DNA of 6,242 bases, taken from assembly GCA_013203265.1 (NCBI GenBank), contig JABMQK010000107.1, positions 1-6,242 on the forward strand, read 5' to 3'. The notes under the pieces were generated by a model, which saw only the letters and a program-made list of their open reading frames with translations, searched no databases and was not told the origin of the DNA. The stretch comes from a bacterium (GTDB taxonomy: Bacteria > Omnitrophota > Gorgyraeia > Velamenicoccales > JABMQK01). Below, piece after piece: positions 1-6,237 of the stretch; the stretch's first letter is position 1, and every line of letters begins with the position of its first letter. Position numbers and translations under genes: made by a program.

Positions 1-750
1 AAACGAAGTCGCCGAATATTTTTCGGGCTCTCTTTCTTTGTAATAACTCTTCTTCCGACCCTTACGCCTTTAGGTATTACTTGGATTGTGGCTGAGCGTT
101 ATGTTTATCTCGGCGCTATCGGGATTTTTATAGTAGTTGTTCTAGGCATAAAGAGATTAAGCGAGATTAGATATCTAAAAATTGCAATTAGGATTCTTTT
201 TTCCTTAATTATTATGGCACTTTTAACCAGAACGGTTATTAGAAATATAGATTGGAAAAACGAAGATAATTTATGGATAGCTACCGCCAGGACTTCACCC
301 AGCAGTCCCAATACCCATAATAATTTAGGTGATGTTTATTCTCGTCGCGGAGAATGGGAGAAAGCGGTTTATGAATTTAAGAAGGCGATAGAGATAAAAC
401 CAGGCTATGCTGATGCTTATCATAACCTAGCCCATACCTACTATCTTATGGGGAAATTAACAGAGGCAATTGAAAGTTATCAAAATGCTATTCATTTTAA
501 TCCAAATCTTTGGCAGTCATATCAAAATTTAGCTGGAATATACTTTGAGCTGAAGAATATCAATTTGGCTATGGAATATTTTAAGAAAGCAATTGAGGTA
601 AATCCAACAAATTCTCAACTGCGTACTAATTTGGGAATAGCCTATCTCATGTTGGATAGGAAATTAGAGGCAAGAGAAGAATTCGAAAAATCTCTTCAAC
701 TCGACCCCAATAATAAAAGAACAAGACAGCTCTTGCACCTTTTGCCTTAG
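1..750 (+). CDS. C-terminal part of a TMTC-like polytopic membrane protein with TPR repeats (5' truncated)
   Basis: The frame is open from base 1, so the start lies outside the window; a GTG at 88 is in frame but falls inside a conserved-looking stretch and is unlikely to be the true start. Of the 249 visible residues, about 6-26, 34-49 and 60-78 are hydrophobic and probably membrane-spanning. The AERYVYL stretch between the first two resembles the conserved ERY-YL motif of TMTC-like and related bacterial membrane proteins, which in animals are linked to O-mannosylation. From about residue 97 to the end there are roughly four TPR units with typical signatures (NNLGDVY, AVYEFKKAIEIKP, AIESYQNAIHFNP, AMEYFKKAIEVNP, EEFEKSLQLDP), ending in a short LLHLLP tail. 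By topology the TPR domain would hang off the last membrane helix as a protein-binding module. Any catalytic part would be in the missing N-terminal portion, so the enzymatic role is inference. The C-terminus is intact with a TAG stop. Confidence 0.85.
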   Translation, partial: KRSRRIFFGLSFFVITLLPTLTPLGITWIVAERYVYLGAIGIFIVVVLGIKRLSEIRYLKIAIRILFSLIIMALLTRTVIRNIDWKNEDNLWIATARTSPSSPNTHNNLGDVYSRRGEWEKAVYEFKKAIEIKPGYADAYHNLAHTYYLMGKLTEAIESYQNAIHFNPNLWQSYQNLAGIYFELKNINLAMEYFKKAIEVNPTNSQLRTNLGIAYLMLDRKLEAREEFEKSLQLDPNNKRTRQLLHLLP

Positions 751-763
751 AAGGCCAATTTTT
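741..763 (+). terminator. Weak terminator-like hairpin at the end of the TPR gene
   Basis: A short GC-rich stem (GCCT at 744-747 with AGGC at 752-755, loop TAGA) overlaps the stop codon. Outside a T/C mismatch two further T-A pairs can form, and a run of five T follows at 759-763. The position fits an intrinsic terminator, but a 4-bp core is weak, so this may be chance. Confidence 0.3.
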
Positions 764-832
764 GAACCAGGACATCAAATACGCCTCAGTAATAACTTTT
801 CTGATCACTTTCTAATATTACCTCCAAATCTA

Positions 833-861
833 TTGAAAATTTTGGCTATTTATGGTAGCAT
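833..861 (+). promoter_or_regulatory. Candidate sigma70-type promoter upstream of otsA
   Basis: TTGAAA at 833-838 (5 of 6 to TTGACA) is followed after 17 bases by TAGCAT at 856-861 (4 of 6 to TATAAT). TG at 853-854 gives an extended -10. Transcription would start near 868 and give a leader of about 195 bases containing both hairpins described below. The region is AT-rich, so chance matches are expected. Confidence 0.25.
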
Positions 862-905
862 AAAAGGCTATTAACCTACTGGAAATACATTCTAGTGGTT
901 GGGAT

Positions 906-911
906 TATAAT
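906..911 (+). promoter_or_regulatory. Perfect TATAAT -10 box, alternative otsA promoter
   Basis: An exact TATAAT lies 13 bases before the large inverted repeat. No good -35 hexamer sits at 16-18 bases upstream (the sequence there is near AAATAC), so it would be a weak or activator-dependent promoter. A start near 918 would place the hairpin at 924-983 at the extreme 5' end of the otsA transcript. Confidence 0.2.
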
Positions 912-923
912 TAATTTCCGAGA

Positions 924-983
924 TAAACCCCCACACCAATTGATAGAACGAGATGCTAAAAGGATAATTGGTGTGGGGGTTTA
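924..983. repeat. Perfect 18-bp inverted repeat with 24-base loop; possible bidirectional terminator
   Basis: The left arm 924-941 (TAAACCCCCACACCAATT) is exactly complementary to the right arm 966-983, with a 24-base spacer at 942-965. A five-C block faces a five-G block, and short A and T runs sit at the base of the stem, so on each strand the stem ends in GGGGGTTTA. That symmetry fits a terminator working in both directions, separating the TPR gene from otsA. However, the T run is only three bases and the loop is long for an intrinsic terminator. A dispersed hairpin repeat of the REP or MITE kind, or an mRNA leader structure, are alternatives. The inverted repeat is certain; its role is not. 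Confidence 0.6.
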
Positions 984-997
984 ATTCGGACATATAT

Positions 998-1036
998 TTT
1001 ACGTCTGTGCCAAAGAAGCAATGGCGGAGACGTAAA
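998..1036 (+). promoter_or_regulatory. otsA leader: Stem-loop in the otsA leader
   Basis: TTTACGTCT (998-1006) pairs perfectly with AGACGTAAA (1028-1036). Inside it, past one G/G mismatch, TGCCA (1008-1012) pairs with TGGCG (1022-1026) including one G-T wobble, leaving a 9-base loop. The stem ends 14 bases before the strong ribosome-binding site of otsA. Its 3' arm covers a GGAG (1026-1029) that could serve an upstream in-frame ATG at 1039. I could not match it to a known riboswitch class. It could be an RNA structure or a spaced DNA operator. Confidence 0.45.
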
Positions 1037-1050
1037 TTATGTCGTCATTA

Positions 1051-1058
1051 AAGGAGGT
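1051..1058 (+). promoter_or_regulatory. Strong Shine-Dalgarno site that sets the otsA start
   Basis: AAGGAGGT sits with its GGAGG core five bases before the ATG at 1063. It lies inside the reading frame that is also open from the ATG at 1039, and is the main reason for choosing 1063 as the start. Confidence 0.8.
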
Positions 1059-1062
1059 TACT

Positions 1063-2541
1063 ATGTGGACTAAGGGTGATCTACAAAAATTAATAAAAGA
1101 AAAATTAAGCGGATATAAATTTATAGTCGTTTCGAATCGGCAGCCGTATGTGCACGTGATGAAAAAAGGTAAGATTGAATGTCAGCGTGGAGCAGGGGGT
1201 GTCATTACAGCATTGGATCCTATTATGCAGGCCTGTAATGGTTTATGGGTTGCTTATGGGAATGGAGATGCAGATCGCAGAGTAACAGATGCTGAGGGTA
1301 AAATAATGGTTCCTTCCGAAAACCCCAAATATACACTTAAGCGTGTTTGGCTGACAAAAGAAGAAGAGGATGGTCACTATTACGGTTTTTCCAATGAGGC
1401 ACTTTGGCCTTTATGTCATATGGCCTTTCAAAGGCCTGTTTTTAAAAACAGCGATTGGGAGTATTATGTCCAGGTAAATAAAAAATTTGCAGAGGCTGTC
1501 TTAAAAGAAGTTGGTAAGAAAAAAGCCTTTATATGGATTCAGGATTATCACTTAGCGCTTTTACCAAAGATTTTAAAAGAAGCAGCTGGCAAGAGATTGA
1601 TTATCGCGCATTTTTGGCATATTCCTTGGCCGAATTTCGAAACCTTTCGCATCTGTCCTCAGAAACACGATATCCTTGAGGGTTTATTATCTAATGATAT
1701 TTTGGGTTTTCATATTCGTCACCATCGCGATAATTTTATTGATGCTGTTGATCGTGAATTAGAAAGCAAGATTGATAAAGAAAGGTTTTCTGTTATTCGC
1801 TCAGGCCACGAAACCCTCATTAGGCCCCATCCCATAAGTGTAGATTTTGAAGGCATAAGTGAAACTTCTCATTCTCCGGCTGTAAACGCAGCCGTAGAGA
1901 TATTGAGAGAGGAGTTTCCCCTTAAAGGCAAAAGAGTAATTTTAGGATTAGACCGTATTGATTATACAAAGGGAATTCCTGAACGACTTCTCGCAGTAGA
2001 TCGGTTACTAGAAAAATATCCTAAATTTAAAGAAAAGATAGTATTTTTACAGATGGGCGAGATTAGCCGTATACATATCGGTAAGTATAAAGCGCTTAAC
2101 GATGAGATTAACCGAGTTGTTGAGGAGATAAATTGGAAGCATTCTACCGATGACTGGGATCCGGTTATTATGGTGCGCAGGCACTTATCTTTTCATGAGT
2201 TGTTAGCTTTTTACCGTTTAGGTGATTTATGTGTAGTTAGTTCTTTACATGATGGCATGAATTTGGTGGCAAAGGAGTTTGTATCATCTCGCTCAGATGG
2301 AGAAGGTATGCTTGTTTTAAGTCAGTTTACCGGCGCAGCACGTGAATTGACAGATGCTATTTTAATAAATCCATATGATAGAGAACAGTTTTGTGATGGT
2401 ATATTTCAGGCTTTGAATTTGAGTGATGATGAGCGTCACAAACGAATGGAAAAGTTAAGGCAGATTGTGCAGCATAATAATATCTATCGTTGGGCAGGAA
2501 AAATTCTATCCGAACTCCTCAGGTTCGAATTTAAGGAATAA
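1063..2541 (+). CDS. otsA: Trehalose-6-phosphate synthase-like glycosyltransferase, GT20 family
   Basis: This 492-residue cytoplasmic GT-B enzyme should transfer glucose from a nucleotide sugar to glucose-6-phosphate, giving trehalose-6-phosphate. Family landmarks run in order: SNR with Arg26, the GAGG glycine loop at 43-46, Trp62, YYGFSN-ALWP with Tyr107 and Trp115, QDYH with Asp161, FWHIPWP with His186, DRIDYTKG with Arg298 and Lys303 (donor phosphate contacts), HDGMNLVAKE with Asp397, then LSQFTGAA and NPYDR near the C-terminus. Length is near the family's usual 450-500. The ATG at 1063 is preferred over one 24 bases upstream because of its strong ribosome-binding site and because MWT followed by a short basic helix looks like a natural N-terminus. 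The segment at about 66-104 (GDADRR...LTKEEEDG) and RICP at 196-199 differ from E. coli OtsA and mark another GT20 subgroup, so donor choice (UDP-, ADP- or GDP-glucose) is uncertain. The adjoining phosphatase gene supports a trehalose role; another phosphorylated glucoside, such as glucosylglycerol phosphate, is less likely. Confidence 0.9.
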   Translation: MWTKGDLQKLIKEKLSGYKFIVVSNRQPYVHVMKKGKIECQRGAGGVITALDPIMQACNGLWVAYGNGDADRRVTDAEGKIMVPSENPKYTLKRVWLTKEEEDGHYYGFSNEALWPLCHMAFQRPVFKNSDWEYYVQVNKKFAEAVLKEVGKKKAFIWIQDYHLALLPKILKEAAGKRLIIAHFWHIPWPNFETFRICPQKHDILEGLLSNDILGFHIRHHRDNFIDAVDRELESKIDKERFSVIRSGHETLIRPHPISVDFEGISETSHSPAVNAAVEILREEFPLKGKRVILGLDRIDYTKGIPERLLAVDRLLEKYPKFKEKIVFLQMGEISRIHIGKYKALNDEINRVVEEINWKHSTDDWDPVIMVRRHLSFHELLAFYRLGDLCVVSSLHDGMNLVAKEFVSSRSDGEGMLVLSQFTGAARELTDAILINPYDREQFCDGIFQALNLSDDERHKRMEKLRQIVQHNNIYRWAGKILSELLRFEFKE

Positions 2542-3348
2542 GTGAAATACCTTTTTAGTTATTGGAAAGACTTCTGTAAACAGCTCAGGAAAGCTGAGGT
2601 AATTTTTTTATTCTTTGATTACGATGGAACATTGACACCAATTGTTAAAAAGCCCGAGCTCGCTGTTCTTTCTCATAAAATGAAGTGCCTGCTAAAAAAA
2701 CTTGCAAGTCAAAAGTGGGCCCAGATTACTGTCGTAAGCGGAAGGTCTCTAGAGGACGTAAAGAATGTTGTAGGGTTAAACAGAATTATCTATGCAGGAA
2801 ACCATGGTCTAGAACTGGAAGGGTTAAAATTAAAATATACCAATAAAAAAGCCCTAAATATTAGAACGGATTTAAATGCGATATATAAAAGGTTGGTTGA
2901 AAATTTAAGCACTTACACTAAGCTCCTAATTGAGCATAAAGGTTTGACATTAAGTGTTCACTATCGACTTGAGAAAAACAAAAAAAGACTCAATAGGATT
3001 TTTAAGATTTTAAAGAATACAACCGATATTTATGTAAAACAGAAAAAGATAAGGCTTGCACGTGGCAAAAAGGTTGTTGAAATCAGGCCAAGGATTAACT
3101 GGAATAAAGGTAAGATCGTTTTGTGGTTGTTGGAATATTTTAAACAAAAGATATCTTTAAGAAATACACTCTCGATTTATTTAGGTGATGATACTACCGA
3201 TGAAGACGCCTTTAATATTTTAAGAAAAAGAGGCGTCAGCATTTTTGTTGGTAGCCCCAAGAGGAAATCTTTAGCTAAATTTTATTTAAGAAATACAGAA
3301 GAAGTTGCAGATTTTCTGGAGAAGATTATTAATTACAGGCAACTATAG
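2542..3348 (+). CDS. otsB: Trehalose-6-phosphate phosphatase, HAD superfamily
   Basis: The 268-residue product should remove phosphate from trehalose-6-phosphate to release trehalose. HAD motifs are complete: DYDGTL with nucleophile Asp26 and acid/base Asp28, SGR at 66-68, GNHGLE at 86-91 typical of the OtsB cap region, EIRP followed by NKGK around 180-191 (catalytic lysine region), and GDDTTDED at 215-222 with the Mg-binding aspartates. Length is normal for the family. The start is a GTG directly after the otsA stop codon, with AAGGA at 2533-2537 as a ribosome-binding site four bases away, inside the end of otsA. The zero-base junction implies translational coupling and a joint otsAB transcript. 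The protein is rich in lysine. There is no signal peptide, so it is cytoplasmic. Confidence 0.92.
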   Translation: MKYLFSYWKDFCKQLRKAEVIFLFFDYDGTLTPIVKKPELAVLSHKMKCLLKKLASQKWAQITVVSGRSLEDVKNVVGLNRIIYAGNHGLELEGLKLKYTNKKALNIRTDLNAIYKRLVENLSTYTKLLIEHKGLTLSVHYRLEKNKKRLNRIFKILKNTTDIYVKQKKIRLARGKKVVEIRPRINWNKGKIVLWLLEYFKQKISLRNTLSIYLGDDTTDEDAFNILRKRGVSIFVGSPKRKSLAKFYLRNTEEVADFLEKIINYRQL

Positions 3349-3373
3349 ATAATAGTCAAGACAATAATAAAAC

Positions 3374-3402
3374 TTGATAGATATCATATTTTATGTTAAA
3401 TT
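3374..3402 (+). promoter_or_regulatory. Candidate extended -10 promoter for the trx-pta-ackA-panD group
   Basis: TTGATA (3374-3379), a 17-base spacer, and TAAATT (3397-3402) preceded by TG at 3394-3395 fit a sigma70 extended -10 promoter. It lies in the only sizeable gap (99 bases) between otsB and the following genes, and would start transcription near 3409, about 39 bases before the thioredoxin ATG. The gap is very AT-rich and has no clear terminator, so readthrough from otsAB is also possible. Confidence 0.4.
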
Positions 3403-3447
3403 TAAAACTTCAAATATTATAAAGATTTAAAAAAGGAGTAGTCGCAT

Positions 3448-3768
3448 ATGGATATTTTACATTTCAATGATAGCAATTTTGATTCTCAAATAAACAATTC
3501 AAAAGAGCTGGTATTGGTTGATTTTTGGGCAGATTGGTGTTTTCCTTGCAAGAGAATAGCACCCATCTTAGAGGAATTGTCGAAAGAATACGATGGAAGA
3601 GTTAAAATAGCTAAGCTTAATGTCGATGAAGGAAAAAACACAGCTACAAATTTCGGCATTATGTCCATCCCAACCTTAATGCTATTTAAAAATGGCAAGG
3701 TGGTTAAACAGGTTGTAGGTGTTGTTTCGAAGAAAGAATTAAAGTCAGCGATAGATAGCAACATTTAA
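3448..3768 (+). CDS. trxA: Thioredoxin with CFPC active site
   Basis: This is a 106-residue single-domain thioredoxin, close to the usual 105-110, with no signal peptide, so it should be a cytoplasmic dithiol reductant. It shows the buried Asp25 in VDFWA, the redox motif W-C-F-P-C at 30-34, the cis-proline loop SIPT with Pro75, and the FKNGK turn at 80-84 leading to the last strand and helix. The start has AAGGAG at 3433-3438, nine bases upstream. The residue after the first active-site cysteine is Phe rather than the Gly of canonical WCGPC; this position tunes redox potential and partner choice, so a specialised role is possible. It is the first gene of a closely spaced group with pta, 17 bases on. 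The trxA symbol rests on family only. Confidence 0.92.
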   Translation: MDILHFNDSNFDSQINNSKELVLVDFWADWCFPCKRIAPILEELSKEYDGRVKIAKLNVDEGKNTATNFGIMSIPTLMLFKNGKVVKQVVGVVSKKELKSAIDSNI

Positions 3769-3785
3769 AAGAAACAGGTTTTGCA

Positions 3786-4739
3786 ATGGATGTGGTTAAA
3801 AAAATAAGAGAAAAGGCCAAGAAGGATTTAAGGACAATTGTCTTGCCTGAAGGCGAAGATGTTCGGGTAATTGAAGCGATAAAGATAATTGAATCTGAAG
3901 GTATCGCTAAATTAATAATTCTTAAAAAAGATGATTTAGCTGCTGCCAAGATAAAGGAATATTCTGATTTGTTTTTTTCAATGAGGCAACATAAAGGAAT
4001 CTCTCAACAAGAGGCCTTTGAGACAATTTCCAATCCTTTATTTTACGCTGCGATGATGGTGAGGCAAGGTGAGGCGGATGGTTTTGTTGCGGGTGCTTTA
4101 AATACTACAGCCGATGTTGCTAGAGCAGCTTTTTATTGTTTGGGCCTAGATGAAAGATTTGCTGTAATCTCGAGCGCTTTTATTATGTCTATTCCTAATT
4201 GTCAATATGGAGAGAGAGGTGTTTTTCTATTTGCAGATTGTAGTGTAGTTCCAAATCCTTCCCCAAGACAGTTAGCTAATATCGCCGTCTGTACTTCAGA
4301 GTTAGCTAGAAAGTTACTTGATATTACGCCCAGAGTAGCTATGCTTAGTTATTCTACTAAAGATTCTGCTTCCGGAAGATTAGTAGATAAGATTAAAGAG
4401 GCTACAGCCTTAGCTAAGAAGATAGCACCAGATCTAATTATTGACGGAGAGATACAGGTTGATGCTGCCATTGTGCCAGAAGTTGCAATGATAAAAGATC
4501 CAGACGGAGAAATAGGAGGTAGTGCTAATATTTTAATTTTTCCTAATTTGGAATCAGGCAACATTTCTTATAAATTGGTTCAGAGGATTACTAATTGTAG
4601 GGCGATGGGCCCTATTTTACAAGGCCTTAATTTTCCTTGTAGTGATTTATCAAGGGGTTGCAGCGTAGATGATGTAGTTGATTGTGTTGCTGTAACCGCT
4701 ATTCGTGCACAGAAAACATATGGGCAAAAAACTAATTAG
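3786..4739 (+). CDS. pta: Phosphate acetyltransferase (phosphotransacetylase), short single-domain type
   Basis: The 317-residue enzyme interconverts acetyl-CoA plus phosphate with acetyl phosphate plus CoA. Recognisable segments are TIVLPEGEDVRV (17-28), R-HKG (67-71), ADGFVAGA (97-104), SSAFIMSIP (129-137), VFLFADC (146-152), AMLSYSTK (185-192), DGEIQVDAAIVP (220-231), NILIFPNLESGNI (248-260) and DLSRGCS-DD (287-296). Ser289, Arg290 and Asp296 match the catalytic-site residues known as Ser309, Arg310 and Asp316 in the Methanosarcina enzyme. It has the PTA domain only, without the DRTGG regulatory domain of long Pta proteins. About 19 residues normally found between the LIIL strand (43-46) and the KIKEY helix (55-59) are absent. 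The ribosome-binding site is weak (AGG at 3776-3778), consistent with translation coupled to trx just upstream. ackA follows, as is common. Confidence 0.95.
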   Translation: MDVVKKIREKAKKDLRTIVLPEGEDVRVIEAIKIIESEGIAKLIILKKDDLAAAKIKEYSDLFFSMRQHKGISQQEAFETISNPLFYAAMMVRQGEADGFVAGALNTTADVARAAFYCLGLDERFAVISSAFIMSIPNCQYGERGVFLFADCSVVPNPSPRQLANIAVCTSELARKLLDITPRVAMLSYSTKDSASGRLVDKIKEATALAKKIAPDLIIDGEIQVDAAIVPEVAMIKDPDGEIGGSANILIFPNLESGNISYKLVQRITNCRAMGPILQGLNFPCSDLSRGCSVDDVVDCVAVTAIRAQKTYGQKTN

Positions 4740-4761
4740 AGAGAAAAAACAAAAAGAGCTA

Positions 4762-5859
4762 ATGTTTCTTATATTAAATTGCGGCAGTTCTTCTGTTAAA
4801 TATAGCCTATTTAGAGTTATATGGATTGATAAAGAAAAAGATTTTGTATTAATTACGAATGGAAAGATTGAATGCATTGGAGAGAAGGAATCCAGCATTA
4901 GAAATCATAGACAGGCAATGAAGAAGATTTTAGAAACCTTAAGTTTAAAGCACTATACTTATAGGAATATCGATGCCGTAGGCCATCGCGTTGTTCATGG
5001 CGGAGAATATTTTAGAAAGCCGACTTTAATTAATAGGGATGTAATTAATAAAATAAAGAATTGTTCAAAATTCGCCCCTTTACATAATCCAGCTAATTTA
5101 GCAGGGATTGAAGCATGTCAGGAGTTGCTATCTCGAATTCCTCAGGTGGCGGTTTTTGATACCGCATTTCATCAAACAATTCCACCGAGAGCATATCTTT
5201 ACGCCATTCCTTACAAGTATTATAAAAAGTACAACTTAAGAAAGTTTGGTTTTCATGGAATGAGCCATCAATATGTAGCCAGGGAAGCAGCGAGGAAGTT
5301 AGGTAGATCACTTAGCAAATTAAAATTGATTACTTGTCATTTGGGTAATGGTTGTAGTATTTGCGCGGTAAAGAACGGCATCTCTGTGGATACGAGTATG
5401 GGTTTTACTCCCTTAGCTGGATTGGTCATGGGAACGCGTAGTGGAGATATAGATCCAGCTGCAGTCTTATATGTTATGCAAAGAGAAAAAATTGGACCGC
5501 TGGAGATGGAAGGAATATTAAATAAACAGAGTGGATTAAAAGGAGTTTCGGGTATAAGCAATGATATGCGCGTTATTGAAAAGGCGGCAAAAAAAGGAAA
5601 TAAGAGAGCAAAAATTGCTTTAAGAATTTTTACTTATTGTATAAGAAAATATATCGGCTCATATATTGCAATTATGGGTGGTGTAGATGCAGTAATTTTT
5701 ACTGCAGGCATTGGAGAGAATATAGAGATAAAAAAAATGATTTCATACGGTGGTTTACTCTCATTTCTTAAAAAATTAAATGTGAAATTCCTAGTTATAC
5801 ACACAAATGAAGAATTGATGATTGCCCACGAAGTTTACAGGATAGTCGCAGGCAGATAA
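4762..5859 (+). CDS. ackA: Acetate kinase
   Basis: Acetate kinase of the ASKHA fold transfers phosphate between acetyl phosphate and ADP, giving acetate and ATP, as the partner of Pta. Landmarks in the 365-residue product are LNCGSSS at 5-11, GHRVVHGG at 74-81 (Arg76), FDTAFH at 132-137 (Asp133), FGFHG at 162-166 (His165), HLGNG at 193-197, MGTRSGDIDP at 223-232 (Arg226), FTAGIGEN at 313-320 and TNEELMIA at 348-355 (catalytic Glu350). The ATG at 4762 is chosen because the conserved N-terminal strand begins there; the frame is open upstream to a GTG at 4705 inside pta, but those 19 residues are lysine-rich and unlike the family. The ribosome-binding site is weak (AAGAG at 4754-4758). Length is below the usual near 400: roughly 19 residues between GIGEN and the final TNEEL strand are missing, with all catalytic residues kept. 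Confidence 0.95.
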   Translation: MFLILNCGSSSVKYSLFRVIWIDKEKDFVLITNGKIECIGEKESSIRNHRQAMKKILETLSLKHYTYRNIDAVGHRVVHGGEYFRKPTLINRDVINKIKNCSKFAPLHNPANLAGIEACQELLSRIPQVAVFDTAFHQTIPPRAYLYAIPYKYYKKYNLRKFGFHGMSHQYVAREAARKLGRSLSKLKLITCHLGNGCSICAVKNGISVDTSMGFTPLAGLVMGTRSGDIDPAAVLYVMQREKIGPLEMEGILNKQSGLKGVSGISNDMRVIEKAAKKGNKRAKIALRIFTYCIRKYIGSYIAIMGGVDAVIFTAGIGENIEIKKMISYGGLLSFLKKLNVKFLVIHTNEELMIAHEVYRIVAGR

Positions 5860-5874
5860 TAAGGGGAGCGAGAC

Positions 5875-6237
5875 ATGTTTCATATTTTTTGCAAATCAAA
5901 GATTCACGGATTGAAAATAACTAAAGCCGAGCTCTATTACGAAGGCAGTATTACTTTAGATGCTGCAATTCTTGATGAAGCCGGTATGATACCGGGAGAA
6001 AAAGTTGAGGTTCTGAATCTGAATAATGGTGCGAGGATTGAGACATATGTAATAAAAGCAAAAAAAGGATCTGGTATGGTGTGTTTAAACGGGCCTGCTG
6101 CACGTTCTGGTAATGTCGGGGATAAGATAATTGTTCTTTGCTATCGTTTATTAGACGATAAAGAGATCAAGAAAACAAAGATGAAAATTGTTAAGGTCGA
6201 TGAAAGAAATAGAATTAAAAATACGTATTTACGGTGA
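5875..6237 (+). CDS. panD: Aspartate 1-decarboxylase precursor (pyruvoyl enzyme)
   Basis: The 120-residue proenzyme converts L-aspartate to beta-alanine for pantothenate and CoA synthesis. It shows KSKIH at 7-11 (Lys9, His11), the self-cleavage site YEGS with Gly24-Ser25, where Ser25 becomes the pyruvoyl group, then PGEKVEVLN at 40-48, NGARIETY at 51-58 with Arg54, Thr57 and Tyr58, LNGPAAR at 71-77 with Asn72, and VGDKIIVL near residue 90. All expected catalytic residues are present and the length is typical (about 115-127). A good ribosome-binding site, AGGGGAG at 5862-5868, lies six bases before the ATG and 15 bases after ackA, so co-transcription with ackA is likely. The gene is complete, ending in TGA five bases before the window edge. 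No panB or panC is visible here. Confidence 0.97.
   Translation: MFHIFCKSKIHGLKITKAELYYEGSITLDAAILDEAGMIPGEKVEVLNLNNGARIETYVIKAKKGSGMVCLNGPAARSGNVGDKIIVLCYRLLDDKEIKKTKMKIVKVDERNRIKNTYLR

Noticed and set aside
640..825. Minus-strand reading frame of about 55 codons preceded by GGAGGT (ACCTCC at 820-825 on the + strand)
   Set aside because: The spacing from the ribosome-like site to the GTG is long, most of the frame is antisense to the TPR gene, and the product resembles nothing I know.
820..1058. ACCTCC at 820-825 as an anti-Shine-Dalgarno for the otsA site at 1053-1058
   Set aside because: Only six bases match over more than 220 bases of separation, and it lies upstream of both candidate otsA promoters, so it would be in readthrough transcripts only.
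3159..3296. Direct repeat of about 13 bases (TTTAAGAAATACA) inside otsB
   Set aside because: It encodes similar LRNT residues in two unrelated parts of the protein within AT-rich sequence; chance is the simplest explanation.
3486..3764. Long minus-strand open frames opposite trx, pta and ackA
   Set aside because: They are antisense shadows of well-supported genes, with no convincing ribosome sites or recognisable domains.
4705..4761. N-terminal extension of AckA from a GTG inside pta
   Set aside because: The 19 extra residues are mostly charged and unlike the family, while the conserved LNCGSSS strand follows directly from the ATG at 4762.
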